From an uncultured Tenacibaculum sp. (lineage in GTDB: Bacteria > Bacteroidota > Bacteroidia > Flavobacteriales > Flavobacteriaceae), in NCBI RefSeq assembly GCF_947502995.1, contig NZ_CANNBW010000003.1, forward strand, positions 182,730 to 246,729: 64,000 nucleotides of DNA, given 5' to 3'. This document shows positions 17,601 to 26,905 of this stretch, in pieces. Position numbers and translations under genes: made by a program. Within the stretch, counting starts at the first letter, position 1. Each line of letters starts with the position of its first letter. The notes beneath the pieces are model-generated. The model was given only the letters and a program-made list of their open reading frames with translations. It was not told where the DNA came from and made no database searches.

Positions 17601-20600
17601 ATAGGTTGCCAAGAACTTTCGAAAGGTGCTGTAGTAACTTCTTCAACCAAATCGTTATCTACATAATATTCAACTTTAGTTACACCTTCAATGTTAGTAT
17701 TTACAGCTAATTTTACTTTTTCTGATGTATTTAATTTAGATCCATTTACTGGTGATGCCATTTCTAAAACTTGAGTATCATCTGTATTAATCTCATCGCC
17801 ATCAATTTGATTAATGTATGCTACTAACTGATCAATTTGATTTTGACTTAAAGTAGAAACTGCTCCATGTGCATCTCCAATATTCTTTGTTGTTAAAACT
17901 TCTTTAATTGTTTTTGCTGAACCGTCATGTAAATATGGAGCTGTTGCCCAAACATCTTTTAATGTAGGAACATCTAAACCTAGTAATGTTTTTTGAAGAC
18001 GTTGACCACTTTGAGTTCCTAAAGTACCCACATCGTGTAATTTTCCTGAAGGGCTATCTGTAAATGTTTCTCCACTATGACAAGAAGCACATTTTAAGTC
18101 TGAGAAAATAGCTTTTCCTGCAACTCCATCTGCAGTTAACGATCCGTTTGCATTTTTATATGGGCTTGGCTCAAAAGTATCTAACGATTCTATGTAAGCT
18201 GTTAAAGCATCTAAATCTGCTGATTTTCCTGTTTTCGTATCTCCAAGTGTTAAGGCTGTTGTTCCATCGTTAAAATCATCTGTGGTCATAAAACCTTGAC
18301 CTTTGAAATGCGCACGAATATCATTTTCAAAATCTTGAATCTCATCAAAATTCGCACTCCAATGTACTCTTCCGTGAGCAGTTCCAGCACGACCAACTAG
18401 TGAAATCGTATTTCTTAACCCTTCTCCACGATCAGTGAAATCCCAAGTTCTTCCATCTTGAGTTCCATCAACATGACAACTCGCACAGCTGATATAACCA
18501 TCGGTTCCCATTTTTAAATTAGAAGCATCATAAAAAATTTGTTTCCCTTTTAATACTTCAGCACTTAAAAACTCCATCCCAACAGTATTAATAGTCGCTA
18601 AATTTTCTAGCACTGGATTTCCATTGGTCACCATAGTATTGGCATCTAAAACAGTAACCGAACGATCCATAAAGTTTTTTACAAAAAGTCGGTTGGTATT
18701 TTTATCAAAAGCTAAACCTTGTGGAGATTTTCCTACATCTGTTTTTAAAATTTCGATACCCGTTTTCGGATCAATTACAATAATTCTATTGTTTCCTTGC
18801 ATGGTAACAAACAAATAATTTCCTGTTGGAGAATACAAAGCTGATGAAGGCTGACCATGATTATCAAAATCTAATCTATTTCCTAAATCTTCTTTTCCTG
18901 TTGTTAAATTGATCGGAGAAATAGCTGTTCGAACAGCATTATCGAAAGTTAAGGTTTTTCCATCTCTCGCAAATCCTCTTAAAATATTATCTTTCTTTGC
19001 TACCGACCAAGCTGATTTATTATTAGGATGAATACTAACTCCTGAAATGTAATTTGGTAATCCGCGAGCTGCATTTCCGTTATCTACAGTGAAATCATCT
19101 AATGCTAAGTCAATCGTTTTTTTAGTTAACGTATTTAAGTTTACCTGCCAAACTTGACCTTCTTCATCTGGTGAAATAAAACGTGTGACTAACATTTTGT
19201 TTCCATCTCCAGTAATTGCTAAAGCTCTTGGTGTATTTCCTATTGAAATTGTATTTGCAATTACTTTTGTTGACGGATTAATTTCGATAATCTTTCCTGA
19301 ACCAAAAGCAGAAATAAAAGCACGTGTTTGATCTGGAGTAAATACCAATCCGTAAGGTCGATCACCTCGATTTAATTGAATTTGATCTTGAACGATTCCT
19401 TGAGAATTTAAAATATAAACCTCATCTGAATCTCTACAAGTAATCCAAGCATTTTGTTGTGCATCTAACGCCACACTAATAGGATCTTTACCTACCGAAA
19501 CTTCTTTTATTACAGTAAAATTATCGGCATCGATTAATGTAACGGAATTATTATCTGGATTTACAGACCATACAATCCTATTTGATTCATCAACTACAAT
19601 TGGTCCAGATTGTGTTGGAGAAGTGTTTGGTAAGTTTTCTGAAACAACTATAGCTTTTGAAGCCACCACAAAACCTCCGTTGTTATCTGAAATTTGAACT
19701 TGCACATTATAATTTCCTGCTTCAGCAAAGTCATGATTTACCGTTTTGTTAGTCCATTCTGTTTTTGGAGTTCCATCACCAAAATCCCAACGATAACTTA
19801 ATGTATTTCCATCAGCATCTGTCGCATTTGCTGTAAATTCAACCTGAGTATTCTCAATTACCGGAGAAGGTTTATTAGCTGTAATTCCTGTTACTTCTGG
19901 AGATTGATTTGAAGAATCACCACCTGTAGTAAAAAAGAAACTATACTCTTCCATTCCATTACCAACTGCATCTTTAATTCCGCCTTCAACAAACTTTACT
20001 TCGTAAGTTGTATTCGGTAATAATGGATTTTTAGGCGCGTAATTAATTACTTGATATGAGGTTGTAGTAACATCTCCTTGAATTGGATTCCCTCCAAGTG
20101 GACTTACTTGAATTGTTTGATCATTTAATGTTAAATCATTCAAAGTTTCATTAATTACAAAACCAATTGTAGTTGTTACTGGCTGATTAATTGCTCCTGA
20201 AACTGGAAAATGATGCCCAACAGAAGGTCCTTTTGTGTCTAACTCATCTTGATGTGCAAAAATTGAAGTTTTATCATCTCCACTAGCCACTAAAATATGT
20301 CCGATTGGCATCCATTGATTATCGATAAATTGAAGTGTTTCATCACTTGAAGGAGGAAAAAATTCATGATCAATTTCCATAGTTTCAAAATTGAATTTCA
20401 CCCCTCTGTCAAATCTTCCAGAGAAACCAAATTCGTCTTGAAAAATCATATATCTTCCTAATGTAATTTGATCGGAGTGCAAACTAAATCCTCTTGTTAC
20501 ATTTGTTGGGTCACTAATATCAAAACCAACTAAAGCACCTGGTCCTTGATTTCCACTCATAAAAATCAGGTAATTTCTCCACAATTGAATTCCTGTGCTA

Positions 20601-21334
20601 TATTGCTCATGCGGAATGTCTCCTCCAAAAGATCCTAAAAATTTAATATTCCTTGGATCTCCGAAATCGAATACACTAATTGCACCTGTTTGCGGTGCAT
20701 AAAACACATAGTTTCCTACTCTTACGACAACATCTGGAACTGCAACATTTACTGGAATATTATCGACTTGTTGACCAGAACGCATGTCGAAAACTCGATT
20801 TCCGACAATGGTGTGCGGAAACGTTTCTAGATTATCGTAATTCGCTTGCCCATCTTGTACTGTATATAAAATATCTGAAGATGTTACTGGTTTCCTGTCC
20901 AGCATATTAGATAAATCGAGATATTTATACCCTGTTCCTTCAACTTCTGGCACAGAATATTCTCGATAAAATAAATCTCCTTCTAATTTCCACCAACGAT
21001 GACCATTATTTGCTGCATCACTAAACTGAACTCGTTTTGGAGCAGTTGGATTTGACACATCCCAAACACCTGTTCCTGCTTGTCCGTTAATCATTAAATA
21101 ATTACGATGATATGTGTTAATTCTGTCTCCTTCTGGAAAGTTTGAAAGAAAAGTTCCTTTAGGCCAAGTTTGCTTTGTCATTTCTGGACCTTTTGTACCA
21201 TCGTACATTGGTAATATTGATTTTACAGCAACACCTAAAGAGATAAAAATGATTGCAAAATACCAAATAGGTCGTTTTATTTTCTCTTGGATATAAGTGA
21301 ATATCCAAAGATTTATTTTTTGTTTAAGTTTCAT
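14627..21334 (-). CDS. Giant T9SS protein: beta-propellers, diheme cytochrome c, CBM3, PKD
   Basis: 2235 residues. Order seen: membrane segment or uncleaved signal (22-41); LVIVD-type propeller (about 70-360); Big_5-like domain (365-470); PKD (475-565); YVTN propeller (580-905); diheme cytochrome c peroxidase-like region with CASCH at 950-954 and 1082-1086; Ig-like domain (1190-1275); ThuA/GATase-like region (1278-1475); two Ig-like domains (1485-1670); CBM3 (1678-1822); two PKDs (1830-2003); the Cys-bounded module (2012-2136); T9SS tail (2154-2235). Heme sites plus a cellulose-binding domain suggest a surface electron-transfer protein acting on cellulose. The oxidised substrate and partner are unknown. 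A TACATTTG element (21371-21378, minus) may give it its own promoter. Confidence 0.85.
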   Translation of the reverse strand: MKLKQKINLWIFTYIQEKIKRPIWYFAIIFISLGVAVKSILPMYDGTKGPEMTKQTWPKGTFLSNFPEGDRINTYHRNYLMINGQAGTGVWDVSNPTAPKRVQFSDAANNGHRWWKLEGDLFYREYSVPEVEGTGYKYLDLSNMLDRKPVTSSDILYTVQDGQANYDNLETFPHTIVGNRVFDMRSGQQVDNIPVNVAVPDVVVRVGNYVFYAPQTGAISVFDFGDPRNIKFLGSFGGDIPHEQYSTGIQLWRNYLIFMSGNQGPGALVGFDISDPTNVTRGFSLHSDQITLGRYMIFQDEFGFSGRFDRGVKFNFETMEIDHEFFPPSSDETLQFIDNQWMPIGHILVASGDDKTSIFAHQDELDTKGPSVGHHFPVSGAINQPVTTTIGFVINETLNDLTLNDQTIQVSPLGGNPIQGDVTTTSYQVINYAPKNPLLPNTTYEVKFVEGGIKDAVGNGMEEYSFFFTTGGDSSNQSPEVTGITANKPSPVIENTQVEFTANATDADGNTLSYRWDFGDGTPKTEWTNKTVNHDFAEAGNYNVQVQISDNNGGFVVASKAIVVSENLPNTSPTQSGPIVVDESNRIVWSVNPDNNSVTLIDADNFTVIKEVSVGKDPISVALDAQQNAWITCRDSDEVYILNSQGIVQDQIQLNRGDRPYGLVFTPDQTRAFISAFGSGKIIEINPSTKVIANTISIGNTPRALAITGDGNKMLVTRFISPDEEGQVWQVNLNTLTKKTIDLALDDFTVDNGNAARGLPNYISGVSIHPNNKSAWSVAKKDNILRGFARDGKTLTFDNAVRTAISPINLTTGKEDLGNRLDFDNHGQPSSALYSPTGNYLFVTMQGNNRIIVIDPKTGIEILKTDVGKSPQGLAFDKNTNRLFVKNFMDRSVTVLDANTMVTNGNPVLENLATINTVGMEFLSAEVLKGKQIFYDASNLKMGTDGYISCASCHVDGTQDGRTWDFTDRGEGLRNTISLVGRAGTAHGRVHWSANFDEIQDFENDIRAHFKGQGFMTTDDFNDGTTALTLGDTKTGKSADLDALTAYIESLDTFEPSPYKNANGSLTADGVAGKAIFSDLKCASCHSGETFTDSPSGKLHDVGTLGTQSGQRLQKTLLGLDVPTLKDVWATAPYLHDGSAKTIKEVLTTKNIGDAHGAVSTLSQNQIDQLVAYINQIDGDEINTDDTQVLEMASPVNGSKLNTSEKVKLAVNTNIEGVTKVEYYVDNDLVEEVTTAPFESSWQPILWKTYTVAAKVFYNNGKTASITPESKVTFKNTINVMFVVGDKTNLSNEDQRIKSRLAQQFGFSITLFSDEEATSPQSANPYDLVLISSTVDPRELGNDLEGAKVPLLTWNPFMYNRLRMTSGSLNTGFGITNEGFDQVTISAPNHPMAANAGITTALYDITQSLPFGSPSTEAIVIAKAGTQPILFGYEASATIPSRRTAFPLRDQFMHLLTPQGLKMFDAAILWTLHGGDADTPIGPLPDVYFTSPTNGQLVNAPISIEFETEGWDLPSQQFQLRYRIDGQDRGLITSEGVHEDLTNLSEGPHELTLQMERSDNSLTELGETITVMVTKDPIPKDPTVLIESPTNGSLVGPNFSIEFSTILWDLSPNGRHVKYSLDGIEQQDVYSVTPIPVSNLTEGVHTIKLELVEANGTLTGEFKEVTFTVDERLANLPDTDFSVEYRDNSSGANSSELKPVFQIVNGSNESLALKDFTIRYWFTPDHNVPMVFNIDYSQPKGITGQYEALGAENYLELGFTTTSGNINANSKSGQIVTRLHHSGFQSHNQLNDFSYDAAKNALSPHVLVTLYYKGQLVWGLEPDGSVAENRAPIADFTSNVSSGQSPLSVQFDASGSYDLDGDVLTYTWDFGDGNTAVGEIVSHEFTQPDNYTVELTVSDGEKQHIKSSVITVTDQPINNAPIANFTTDVISGNAPLLVQFDASSSTDPDGDVLIYTWDFGDGNTATGETIAYEFLQPNSYNVVLTASDGVLQDSKSITINVIDDSNPNPSGCSFGTPIATSLASVNKAYDYVFVSGNGPDLSNIAKFTVNWDANANGLWQFSINTTNGSPSWWNNLIPSITHNFNQVQPEITITGSGFTGLDGAYWVTLDADNFVLVSKTEGFTLYFSTTNTTPNCGSIVASRIQNEQSLETEVFAIGPNPASEYISVTIPIYQNLKAKRQLRLFNMNGQIVKQKDFNSQQYVILPVEDLAKGLYILEIINIDEGKITTKKIAIK
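14927..15301 (-). repeat. Copy 1 of the Cys-bounded 125-residue module (in the redox protein)
   Basis: Residues 2012-2136, from CSFGTPIATSL to TTPNC. Shared anchors are VFVSGNGPDLSN, TVNWD, LWQFSINTTNGSPSWW, PEITITGSGFTGLDGAYW and FTLYFSTT. The same anchors occur once in the GH5 endoglucanase and twice in the GH9-GH48 enzyme, always close to PKD domains. Many aromatics (SWW, YW, LWQF) suit a glycan-binding surface. Confidence 0.75.
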
Positions 21335-21370
21335 GATTTCGATTAATTACTTTGTTAGGTTATTTCTAAT

Positions 21371-21378
21371 CAAATGTA
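21371..21378 (-). promoter_or_regulatory. Possible -7 element of the redox-protein gene
   Basis: TACATTTG on the minus strand fits TAnnTTTG, 37 nt before the ATG at 21334. No TTTG box is seen 18-21 nt further upstream, so the promoter is weak or activator-dependent. Confidence 0.35.
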
Positions 21379-21478
21379 TTTTTTGTCCCTACTTAAACCT
21401 TTTTCACGAAAGACAAACCGAGGTAATTCTCGATTTATCTTTACATGAAAATTAAATCCCATTAATTATTTTTTTGAA

Positions 21479-23608
21479 TTATTCTTTTATAATTTTTTGA
21501 ATCGTTACAGCTCCTGAATCTTCATTATTGATTTTTAAAAAGTAAATTCCTTTTGCTAAGTTTGAAATTGGAATATTAATACTTTGCTGTTTATTAAAAC
21601 TTTTATATTTCACAACCTGGCCATTTATATTTAATAAACGTAATTCTCTTTTAGCATCTAAATTTTGATAAACAGGAATTGATAGAGAAATTAGTTCCGA
21701 AGCTGGATTTGGTCCTATTGAAAAAACCTCAGTTTGTGGAATTGTATTTATACTTCTAGAAACTACGTTTGTTTCACAATTTGGCTTACTATCTGTTGTG
21801 CTACAATAAATTGTAAAACCATTATTTTTAGACACTAGCACTAAGTTCCCTCCATCTAAAGTAACCCAATAACTTCCATCTAAACCTGAAAAACCTGAAT
21901 TTGCAATTGTAATTTCTGGTTGCGATTGACTAAAACTTTGTGTGATTTTAGGTAAGAAATCTACCCACCAAGAAGGTGAACCATTATTAGTATTCATAGA
22001 AAATTGCCATAATCCATTATTGGTTAAATCCCAATTTATTGTAATATCGTTTACATTACTTAAATCCGGACCATTCCCTAAAACAAATACATGATTAAAT
22101 GTTGTATTTACAGATGGTAAAGCTGTATTTATAGGTGTATTAAACTCACAGCCTGTAGGAGGCGTATTACTAGAAACTGAGATCGTAATTGCAACTGTAT
22201 CTTGCAAACTACCATCACTTACAGTTAGTATAACATTATAATCTCCAGCTTGAGTAAACTCGTGATTTATAATTACTCCTGTGCCTGAACTTCCATCATC
22301 AAAATTCCATGAATATATTAATGTATCTCCATCTATATCTGTAGAATTAGATCCATCAAACTGAATTGTTACTGGAGCAACTCCTGCTGTTATATTAGCT
22401 GTTACATTTGCTACGGGAGCCGTATTTCCTCCGCCTCCATTACCATTAATAACATTTGGAATAAATGGAGCTAAATGTGGTGTTAGTACGTCTAACTTCC
22501 ACTGGTTTACAGAAGACCAATTGTCTTGTAAAATTCCACCTGTGTCTCCTGAATTTGGATTCATACTCCAAAATGTCCAAGAGTAACGAGACCCCATAAA
22601 ATTTACAAACTCTGTAAACCAAGTGTAAGCTATCCCTCCAAAAGCATCCTGCTCTTTAATACCAAATTCTCCAATAAATAGCGGAGAAGTTCCATTATCA
22701 TATAAATATCCATAATTTTCTTCCCAAATACCTGGCATATTTTGAGGAAAATCTGGTGTCTCAAACCAATCTTGCTGTGAAACTTCTGGTCCATATTCAT
22801 GTGCAGAATACATTAATTTACTCTGATCTGTTAATTGAATAGGATATTGTCTTGCTCCCATTAATTGTCCGCCCCACCAATATGAGTTTCCTTCGAATTC
22901 ACCAACTCCTTCCACAATAATTAATACATTTGGATTTACATTTAATATTGCATTTCCGCATCGTTCTGCGGCTTTATTCCAATCTGTTAAAGGATTACTA
23001 TTTCCCCAACTAGAACCGTGAGGTTCGTTATTTAAATCCATTCCTACTACAGCAGAAAAATTCTTGTAACGCTCTGCCATAAAAATCCAATCATTGATCC
23101 AACGCTCTTCAGAATATTCTGTGGTATACCAAAATGCTTCATTTAAAAAACCATCGGCAGCTCTGGAATGATTATCTAAAACAATTTTCATATCATTATC
23201 TTGACACCATTGCACAAACACATCTAACAACTCTATTGGACTCGTTATATTCGTTTCTTCTTCATTCATAGGAGAAATACCCGTATATGCATCGGAACCG
23301 TATGAAGGAATATCAATTGTTGCTCCTGGATCTAACATTTCGTTACACCAAGGCACTCTAATTGTATTAAAACCTAAATCTTTTATTTGTTGTAAAACAC
23401 TTTTCATATCGCGTGTCCAGATTCCATGCGGAAAGTAGTTTTGAGTTTCAAAACCGAACCAATTTACTCCTGTTAATCGCACTTCTTGCCCTCTTGAATC
23501 GAATAATTTATTTCCTGAAACTGACAACCAGTTTTGTTCTTGACCTGAAACAATTAGACTTAATAAAAAGCCTAATAACACTATTATTTTTTGTTTTATT
23601 TTTTCCAT
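21479..23608 (-). CDS. T9SS-exported GH5 endoglucanase with PKD and Cys-bounded module
   Basis: 709 residues from ATG 23608 (MEKIKQKIIVLLGFLLSLIVSG signal); the frame extends 13 codons upstream but passes close to a terminator. GH5 barrel at about 25-385, with VNWFGFET, LGFNTIRVPWCNEML, acid/base Glu195 in LNNEPHG and nucleophile Glu314 in FIGEFG, resembling bacterial endoglucanases that cut beta-1,4-glucan with retention. Then a PKD domain (about 397-478), the Cys-bounded module (487-611) and a T9SS tail (about 628-709). The module and tail are very similar to those of the downstream redox protein, pointing to domain duplication. Confidence 0.88.
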   Translation of the reverse strand: MEKIKQKIIVLLGFLLSLIVSGQEQNWLSVSGNKLFDSRGQEVRLTGVNWFGFETQNYFPHGIWTRDMKSVLQQIKDLGFNTIRVPWCNEMLDPGATIDIPSYGSDAYTGISPMNEEETNITSPIELLDVFVQWCQDNDMKIVLDNHSRAADGFLNEAFWYTTEYSEERWINDWIFMAERYKNFSAVVGMDLNNEPHGSSWGNSNPLTDWNKAAERCGNAILNVNPNVLIIVEGVGEFEGNSYWWGGQLMGARQYPIQLTDQSKLMYSAHEYGPEVSQQDWFETPDFPQNMPGIWEENYGYLYDNGTSPLFIGEFGIKEQDAFGGIAYTWFTEFVNFMGSRYSWTFWSMNPNSGDTGGILQDNWSSVNQWKLDVLTPHLAPFIPNVINGNGGGGNTAPVANVTANITAGVAPVTIQFDGSNSTDIDGDTLIYSWNFDDGSSGTGVIINHEFTQAGDYNVILTVSDGSLQDTVAITISVSSNTPPTGCEFNTPINTALPSVNTTFNHVFVLGNGPDLSNVNDITINWDLTNNGLWQFSMNTNNGSPSWWVDFLPKITQSFSQSQPEITIANSGFSGLDGSYWVTLDGGNLVLVSKNNGFTIYCSTTDSKPNCETNVVSRSINTIPQTEVFSIGPNPASELISLSIPVYQNLDAKRELRLLNINGQVVKYKSFNKQQSINIPISNLAKGIYFLKINNEDSGAVTIQKIIKE
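21776..22150 (-). repeat. Copy 2 of the Cys-bounded 125-residue module (in the GH5 endoglucanase)
   Basis: Residues 487-611, CEFNTPINTAL to SKPNC, exactly 125 residues between the bounding cysteines, as in copy 1. Anchors VLGNGPDLSN, LWQFSMNTNNGSPSWW and [12 protein letters not shown] are present. Confidence 0.75.
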
Positions 23609-23644
23609 TTTTGAAAGTTTTTGATTGATGTAAGTCATAAAAAC

Positions 23645-23672
23645 CACTTCTACTTGATAATTAGTAGAAGTG
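23645..23672 (-). terminator. Hairpin between mannanase and endoglucanase genes
   Basis: CACTTCTACT paired with AGTAGAAGTG (10 bp) around an 8-nt loop, followed on the minus strand by GGTTTTTATG. It may terminate or attenuate read-through from the mannanase gene. Confidence 0.65.
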
Positions 23673-23686
23673 ATTTTTTTTCTGAA

Positions 23687-26600
23687 TTATCGTTTAATAA
23701 TTAATCGTTTCCTAACTCTTCTCTGTGTTTTAGGATTAGTAATTTCTACGATATATAACCCATTAGAAAGTTCATCTATTCTGAGATCTTTAGATGTACT
23801 ACTAATAACTGGTAATCCGCTTAGATTTAAAATTTTAATAGTTAAATCATTTAAATTTTCATCCATTTTGATCGTTACTTGATCCACTGCTGGATTTGGA
23901 TATAATGTTGCTTTAGATAACATTATATCTTCATTCGATTGAGCTGTACTTGCAGAAGTTGGTTCTGTTCCCCAAACTAAAGTTCCATTTGAATAAAGTG
24001 TTATCTTATCATTGGCACTATAACTTGTTGCAGTAACATCATATGAATAATCATTAAGTTCATTGAAAGGAGACCAATTCGTTTTAGAAAATCTTGCTTG
24101 AATTGGACCTGTATTTCCTGAAGAAGCAATACTTCCTGCTGAAGTTTCAAATGATAATTCTAAATAATCCATTCCATTTGCTACTCCAAAAGTTCCATTT
24201 ACAAATGAACTTCCTAATTGTGCCCAATCACACCAGAAATTTAAATTGTTATTATCTTCAGAAGTAAACCAGTAACGAACAGTAAGCATACTTAAAGCGA
24301 CAGCCTGATCTCCATTATTGACAATTCGTAAATGTGGATTTACCATATTATCTGAAGCATTCGCTCTTCCTCCATCGGTATATTCAACCATTAATGAAGC
24401 ATTTGTAACCTCTTCTGTAACTTTAATAGTTTTACTGCTAGACACAGGCGCAACAATACCATTATCTACTGTTAATGTTACCAAATAATCACCTGGTGTA
24501 TCATAAGTTTTAGCAACTATAATTCCCGTTGCTGTTGTAGTATCTCCAAAATCCCAAGTATATGTTAGAGAGTTTCCTGTTGGATCTGATGAAGCTGAGG
24601 CATCAAAATTCACAATTAAAGGAGCAACTCCTTGTAATTGATCTGCTGTGAAACTTGCAATCACTTCTGTAGAACTAACAGTTATTGTTTCTTTAGCTAC
24701 ACTTGTTAAAGTTCCATCACTGACTCTTAACGTAACTTCATAAGCTCCACTTTGAGTAAACTCATACGTGAAAATTGCATCTGTAGCTGTGACTCCATTT
24801 CCTAAATCCCACTCGTAGGTTAAAACATCTCCTTCTGGATCTGAAGAACCTGTAGCATCTAAAGTAATCGTTAATGGTTCGTTTCCAGATATAGGTGTAG
24901 CTGAAATTACCGCAATTGGAGCTTGGTTTATATCTCCTGAAGGTTCTATTCCGCTTATTAATTTTCCGTTTAAATATAATGTTACTCTATTCCAAGGCGC
25001 AAAATCATTCTGGGTGGCATTGTAGGAATAATCATTAGCTTGATTCATATCTGACCAAGTTTGATTTGCAAATTTCCCTTCTATTCTTCCAGAGCTTTCA
25101 TCGCTTCCTAAACTTCCAGCAGCAGCATCGAATGTAATTTCTAAATACTTGGAATCACCAGAAACAGTTACAAACTTTCCTTTTACATTACTTGAGCCAA
25201 TTTTAGCATAATCTGTAAAGAAATTTATGTCTTGATCATCATCTGAATTAAACCAATAACGAATGCTTAAATCTCCATAATTTACTGGAGTTGATGCATT
25301 ATTTTTAATTCTGAAGTGTGGTTTAATAATGTTTGTTACTGTAGCAATCGAAGCATTTTTATATTCTAATTCTACAACACCTTCTCCTCCTACTTGAATT
25401 GTTCTTCCTGATGAAGTTTTTGTATTACCGTTTACGCCTGTTGCGATAGATGTAATTACATGGTTTCCGTCTGGTAAATTCGCTTCAAATTCGAAAGGAG
25501 CAGTTGTATCTTCTCCTAACAAAACACCATCTGCATAAAAAGCTACTTTAGCTACAGAGTTTGATGCATTAATAAGATTTGTTGCTATTTTCACTGAACT
25601 TCCAGACACATAAATATCTCCTGATTTAGGTGACATTAGCGATAAATAAATCACTTCTCCACCGGACATTTCTTCCATCTTTTGTGCGTGACGTTTGTAA
25701 ATATCTAACTCAACATCGCCTTCAAAAACAGCAAATTTATCTCTAGGAGTACGATCATCTGGAAACCACCAAAATGCACTTCCTCCTATTTTCTTTTTCT
25801 CTATAAACCCATAGATTTCTTCCCACCATTCGCTTCTTTCTATTCGTTCTACATTAAACTCTCCAATGTACAACGGCTTTTTAATCACATCATGAGATTC
25901 ATCTGCCCATTGACAAACTAAAGCCATGGTTTCATCTAAAGTGAAATTTGACCAACTTTCTCTAATGTATGGATGCGCTGAAGTAAAGTCGATATATGGA
26001 GATTCATGAATTTTAATAAAATCATTTCCTTCGTCACCTCCAAAACCATATTTTAATCCGTGAGCCTCCAAACCTGTTCCTAGTAAATGATTTGAATCTA
26101 TATTTTTGATAAAAGCTCCCATATCATCTACCCAAGCTCTTAAAACATCTGAAGTTAAATCATCTCCAAAACCTTGATATCTTGGTTCGTTCATTAACTC
26201 CCAAGCTAAAATCGTTGGATCGTCTTTGTAAGCAACTCCGTCGTAATGATTTACTCTTGTGATAAAATATTCTACGTAATCTTTATATCCTTGAATTGCT
26301 GAAGCATTGGTAAAGAATTGTCCTTGATCGTGAGTTCCAGCTCCTTCTACTTCTATACCTTCCCACTTCAGTCGATCTTTAATTCCTCCGTAATCGTTCC
26401 AATAATTTTCTAACGCAATAATGAGTTTAATTCCGTTAGCTTCTGCTGACTTAACAATGTAATCGAATAACGAAAATTGTGCTTCGCTATACACTCCTTT
26501 TTCTGGCTCAAATCCATGCCATTCTTCATGACTAAATCCCCAGATTCGTATAACTCGAATTCCGTTTACATATAATCTTCTCATATGAGCGTCGATACGC

Positions 26601-26827
26601 TCTTTATCCATAAATTGAGTTTCTATATCTCCACTAGAAGACCCGTAAGTAAAGAAATCATATACATTCGCTCCTGAAATATAAAATGGTTGTCCATTTA
26701 ACATGAATTTGTCTCCTTCTGCATACACAAAACCTGAAGTATTTTTATTGGTTTGTGCGTTACTATTTAATGAACTTAAAAGTAGCATCATAGCAGATGC
26801 TAAAGCTTTTAAGAATAAGCTTTTCAT
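23687..26827 (-). CDS. T9SS-exported GH5 beta-mannanase with two CBM3 and two PKD domains
   Basis: 1046 residues from ATG 26827 (signal MKSLFLKALASAMMLLLSS..NAQ). The GH5_7-like barrel (about 30-385) has FYISGANVYDFF, RIWGFSHEEW, acid/base Glu214 in LMNEPRYQG and nucleophile Glu323 in YIGEFN. The family mostly cuts mannan and glucomannan. Then: Ig-like domain (393-480), CBM3 (485-630; IRYWFNSDDDQDINFF), PKD (635-720), PKD (722-805), CBM3 (810-957; VRYWFTSEDNNNLNFW), T9SS tail (about 975-1046, ending KRLIIKR). CBM3 implies docking on crystalline cellulose, so the enzyme likely strips mannan from cell-wall cellulose. Second gene of the leftward cluster. Confidence 0.85.
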   Translation of the reverse strand: MKSLFLKALASAMMLLLSSLNSNAQTNKNTSGFVYAEGDKFMLNGQPFYISGANVYDFFTYGSSSGDIETQFMDKERIDAHMRRLYVNGIRVIRIWGFSHEEWHGFEPEKGVYSEAQFSLFDYIVKSAEANGIKLIIALENYWNDYGGIKDRLKWEGIEVEGAGTHDQGQFFTNASAIQGYKDYVEYFITRVNHYDGVAYKDDPTILAWELMNEPRYQGFGDDLTSDVLRAWVDDMGAFIKNIDSNHLLGTGLEAHGLKYGFGGDEGNDFIKIHESPYIDFTSAHPYIRESWSNFTLDETMALVCQWADESHDVIKKPLYIGEFNVERIERSEWWEEIYGFIEKKKIGGSAFWWFPDDRTPRDKFAVFEGDVELDIYKRHAQKMEEMSGGEVIYLSLMSPKSGDIYVSGSSVKIATNLINASNSVAKVAFYADGVLLGEDTTAPFEFEANLPDGNHVITSIATGVNGNTKTSSGRTIQVGGEGVVELEYKNASIATVTNIIKPHFRIKNNASTPVNYGDLSIRYWFNSDDDQDINFFTDYAKIGSSNVKGKFVTVSGDSKYLEITFDAAAGSLGSDESSGRIEGKFANQTWSDMNQANDYSYNATQNDFAPWNRVTLYLNGKLISGIEPSGDINQAPIAVISATPISGNEPLTITLDATGSSDPEGDVLTYEWDLGNGVTATDAIFTYEFTQSGAYEVTLRVSDGTLTSVAKETITVSSTEVIASFTADQLQGVAPLIVNFDASASSDPTGNSLTYTWDFGDTTTATGIIVAKTYDTPGDYLVTLTVDNGIVAPVSSSKTIKVTEEVTNASLMVEYTDGGRANASDNMVNPHLRIVNNGDQAVALSMLTVRYWFTSEDNNNLNFWCDWAQLGSSFVNGTFGVANGMDYLELSFETSAGSIASSGNTGPIQARFSKTNWSPFNELNDYSYDVTATSYSANDKITLYSNGTLVWGTEPTSASTAQSNEDIMLSKATLYPNPAVDQVTIKMDENLNDLTIKILNLSGLPVISSTSKDLRIDELSNGLYIVEITNPKTQRRVRKRLIIKR

Positions 26828-26867
26828 AATTAGGGGGTATTTTTTTGGTTGGTTTTTTATAAGAAAA

Positions 26868-26893
26868 AGAGGAGCGCAAAATTGCACTCCTCT
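26868..26893 (-). terminator. Hairpin after the GH9-GH48 gene
   Basis: AGAGGAG-C-GCAA pairs with TTGC-A-CTCCTCT with one mismatch, followed on the minus strand by TTTTTCTTAT. It lies 12 nt past the GH9-GH48 stop and before the mannanase start, so it could taper expression within the cluster. Confidence 0.7.
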
Positions 26894-26905
26894 AATGACC
26901 ATTAA

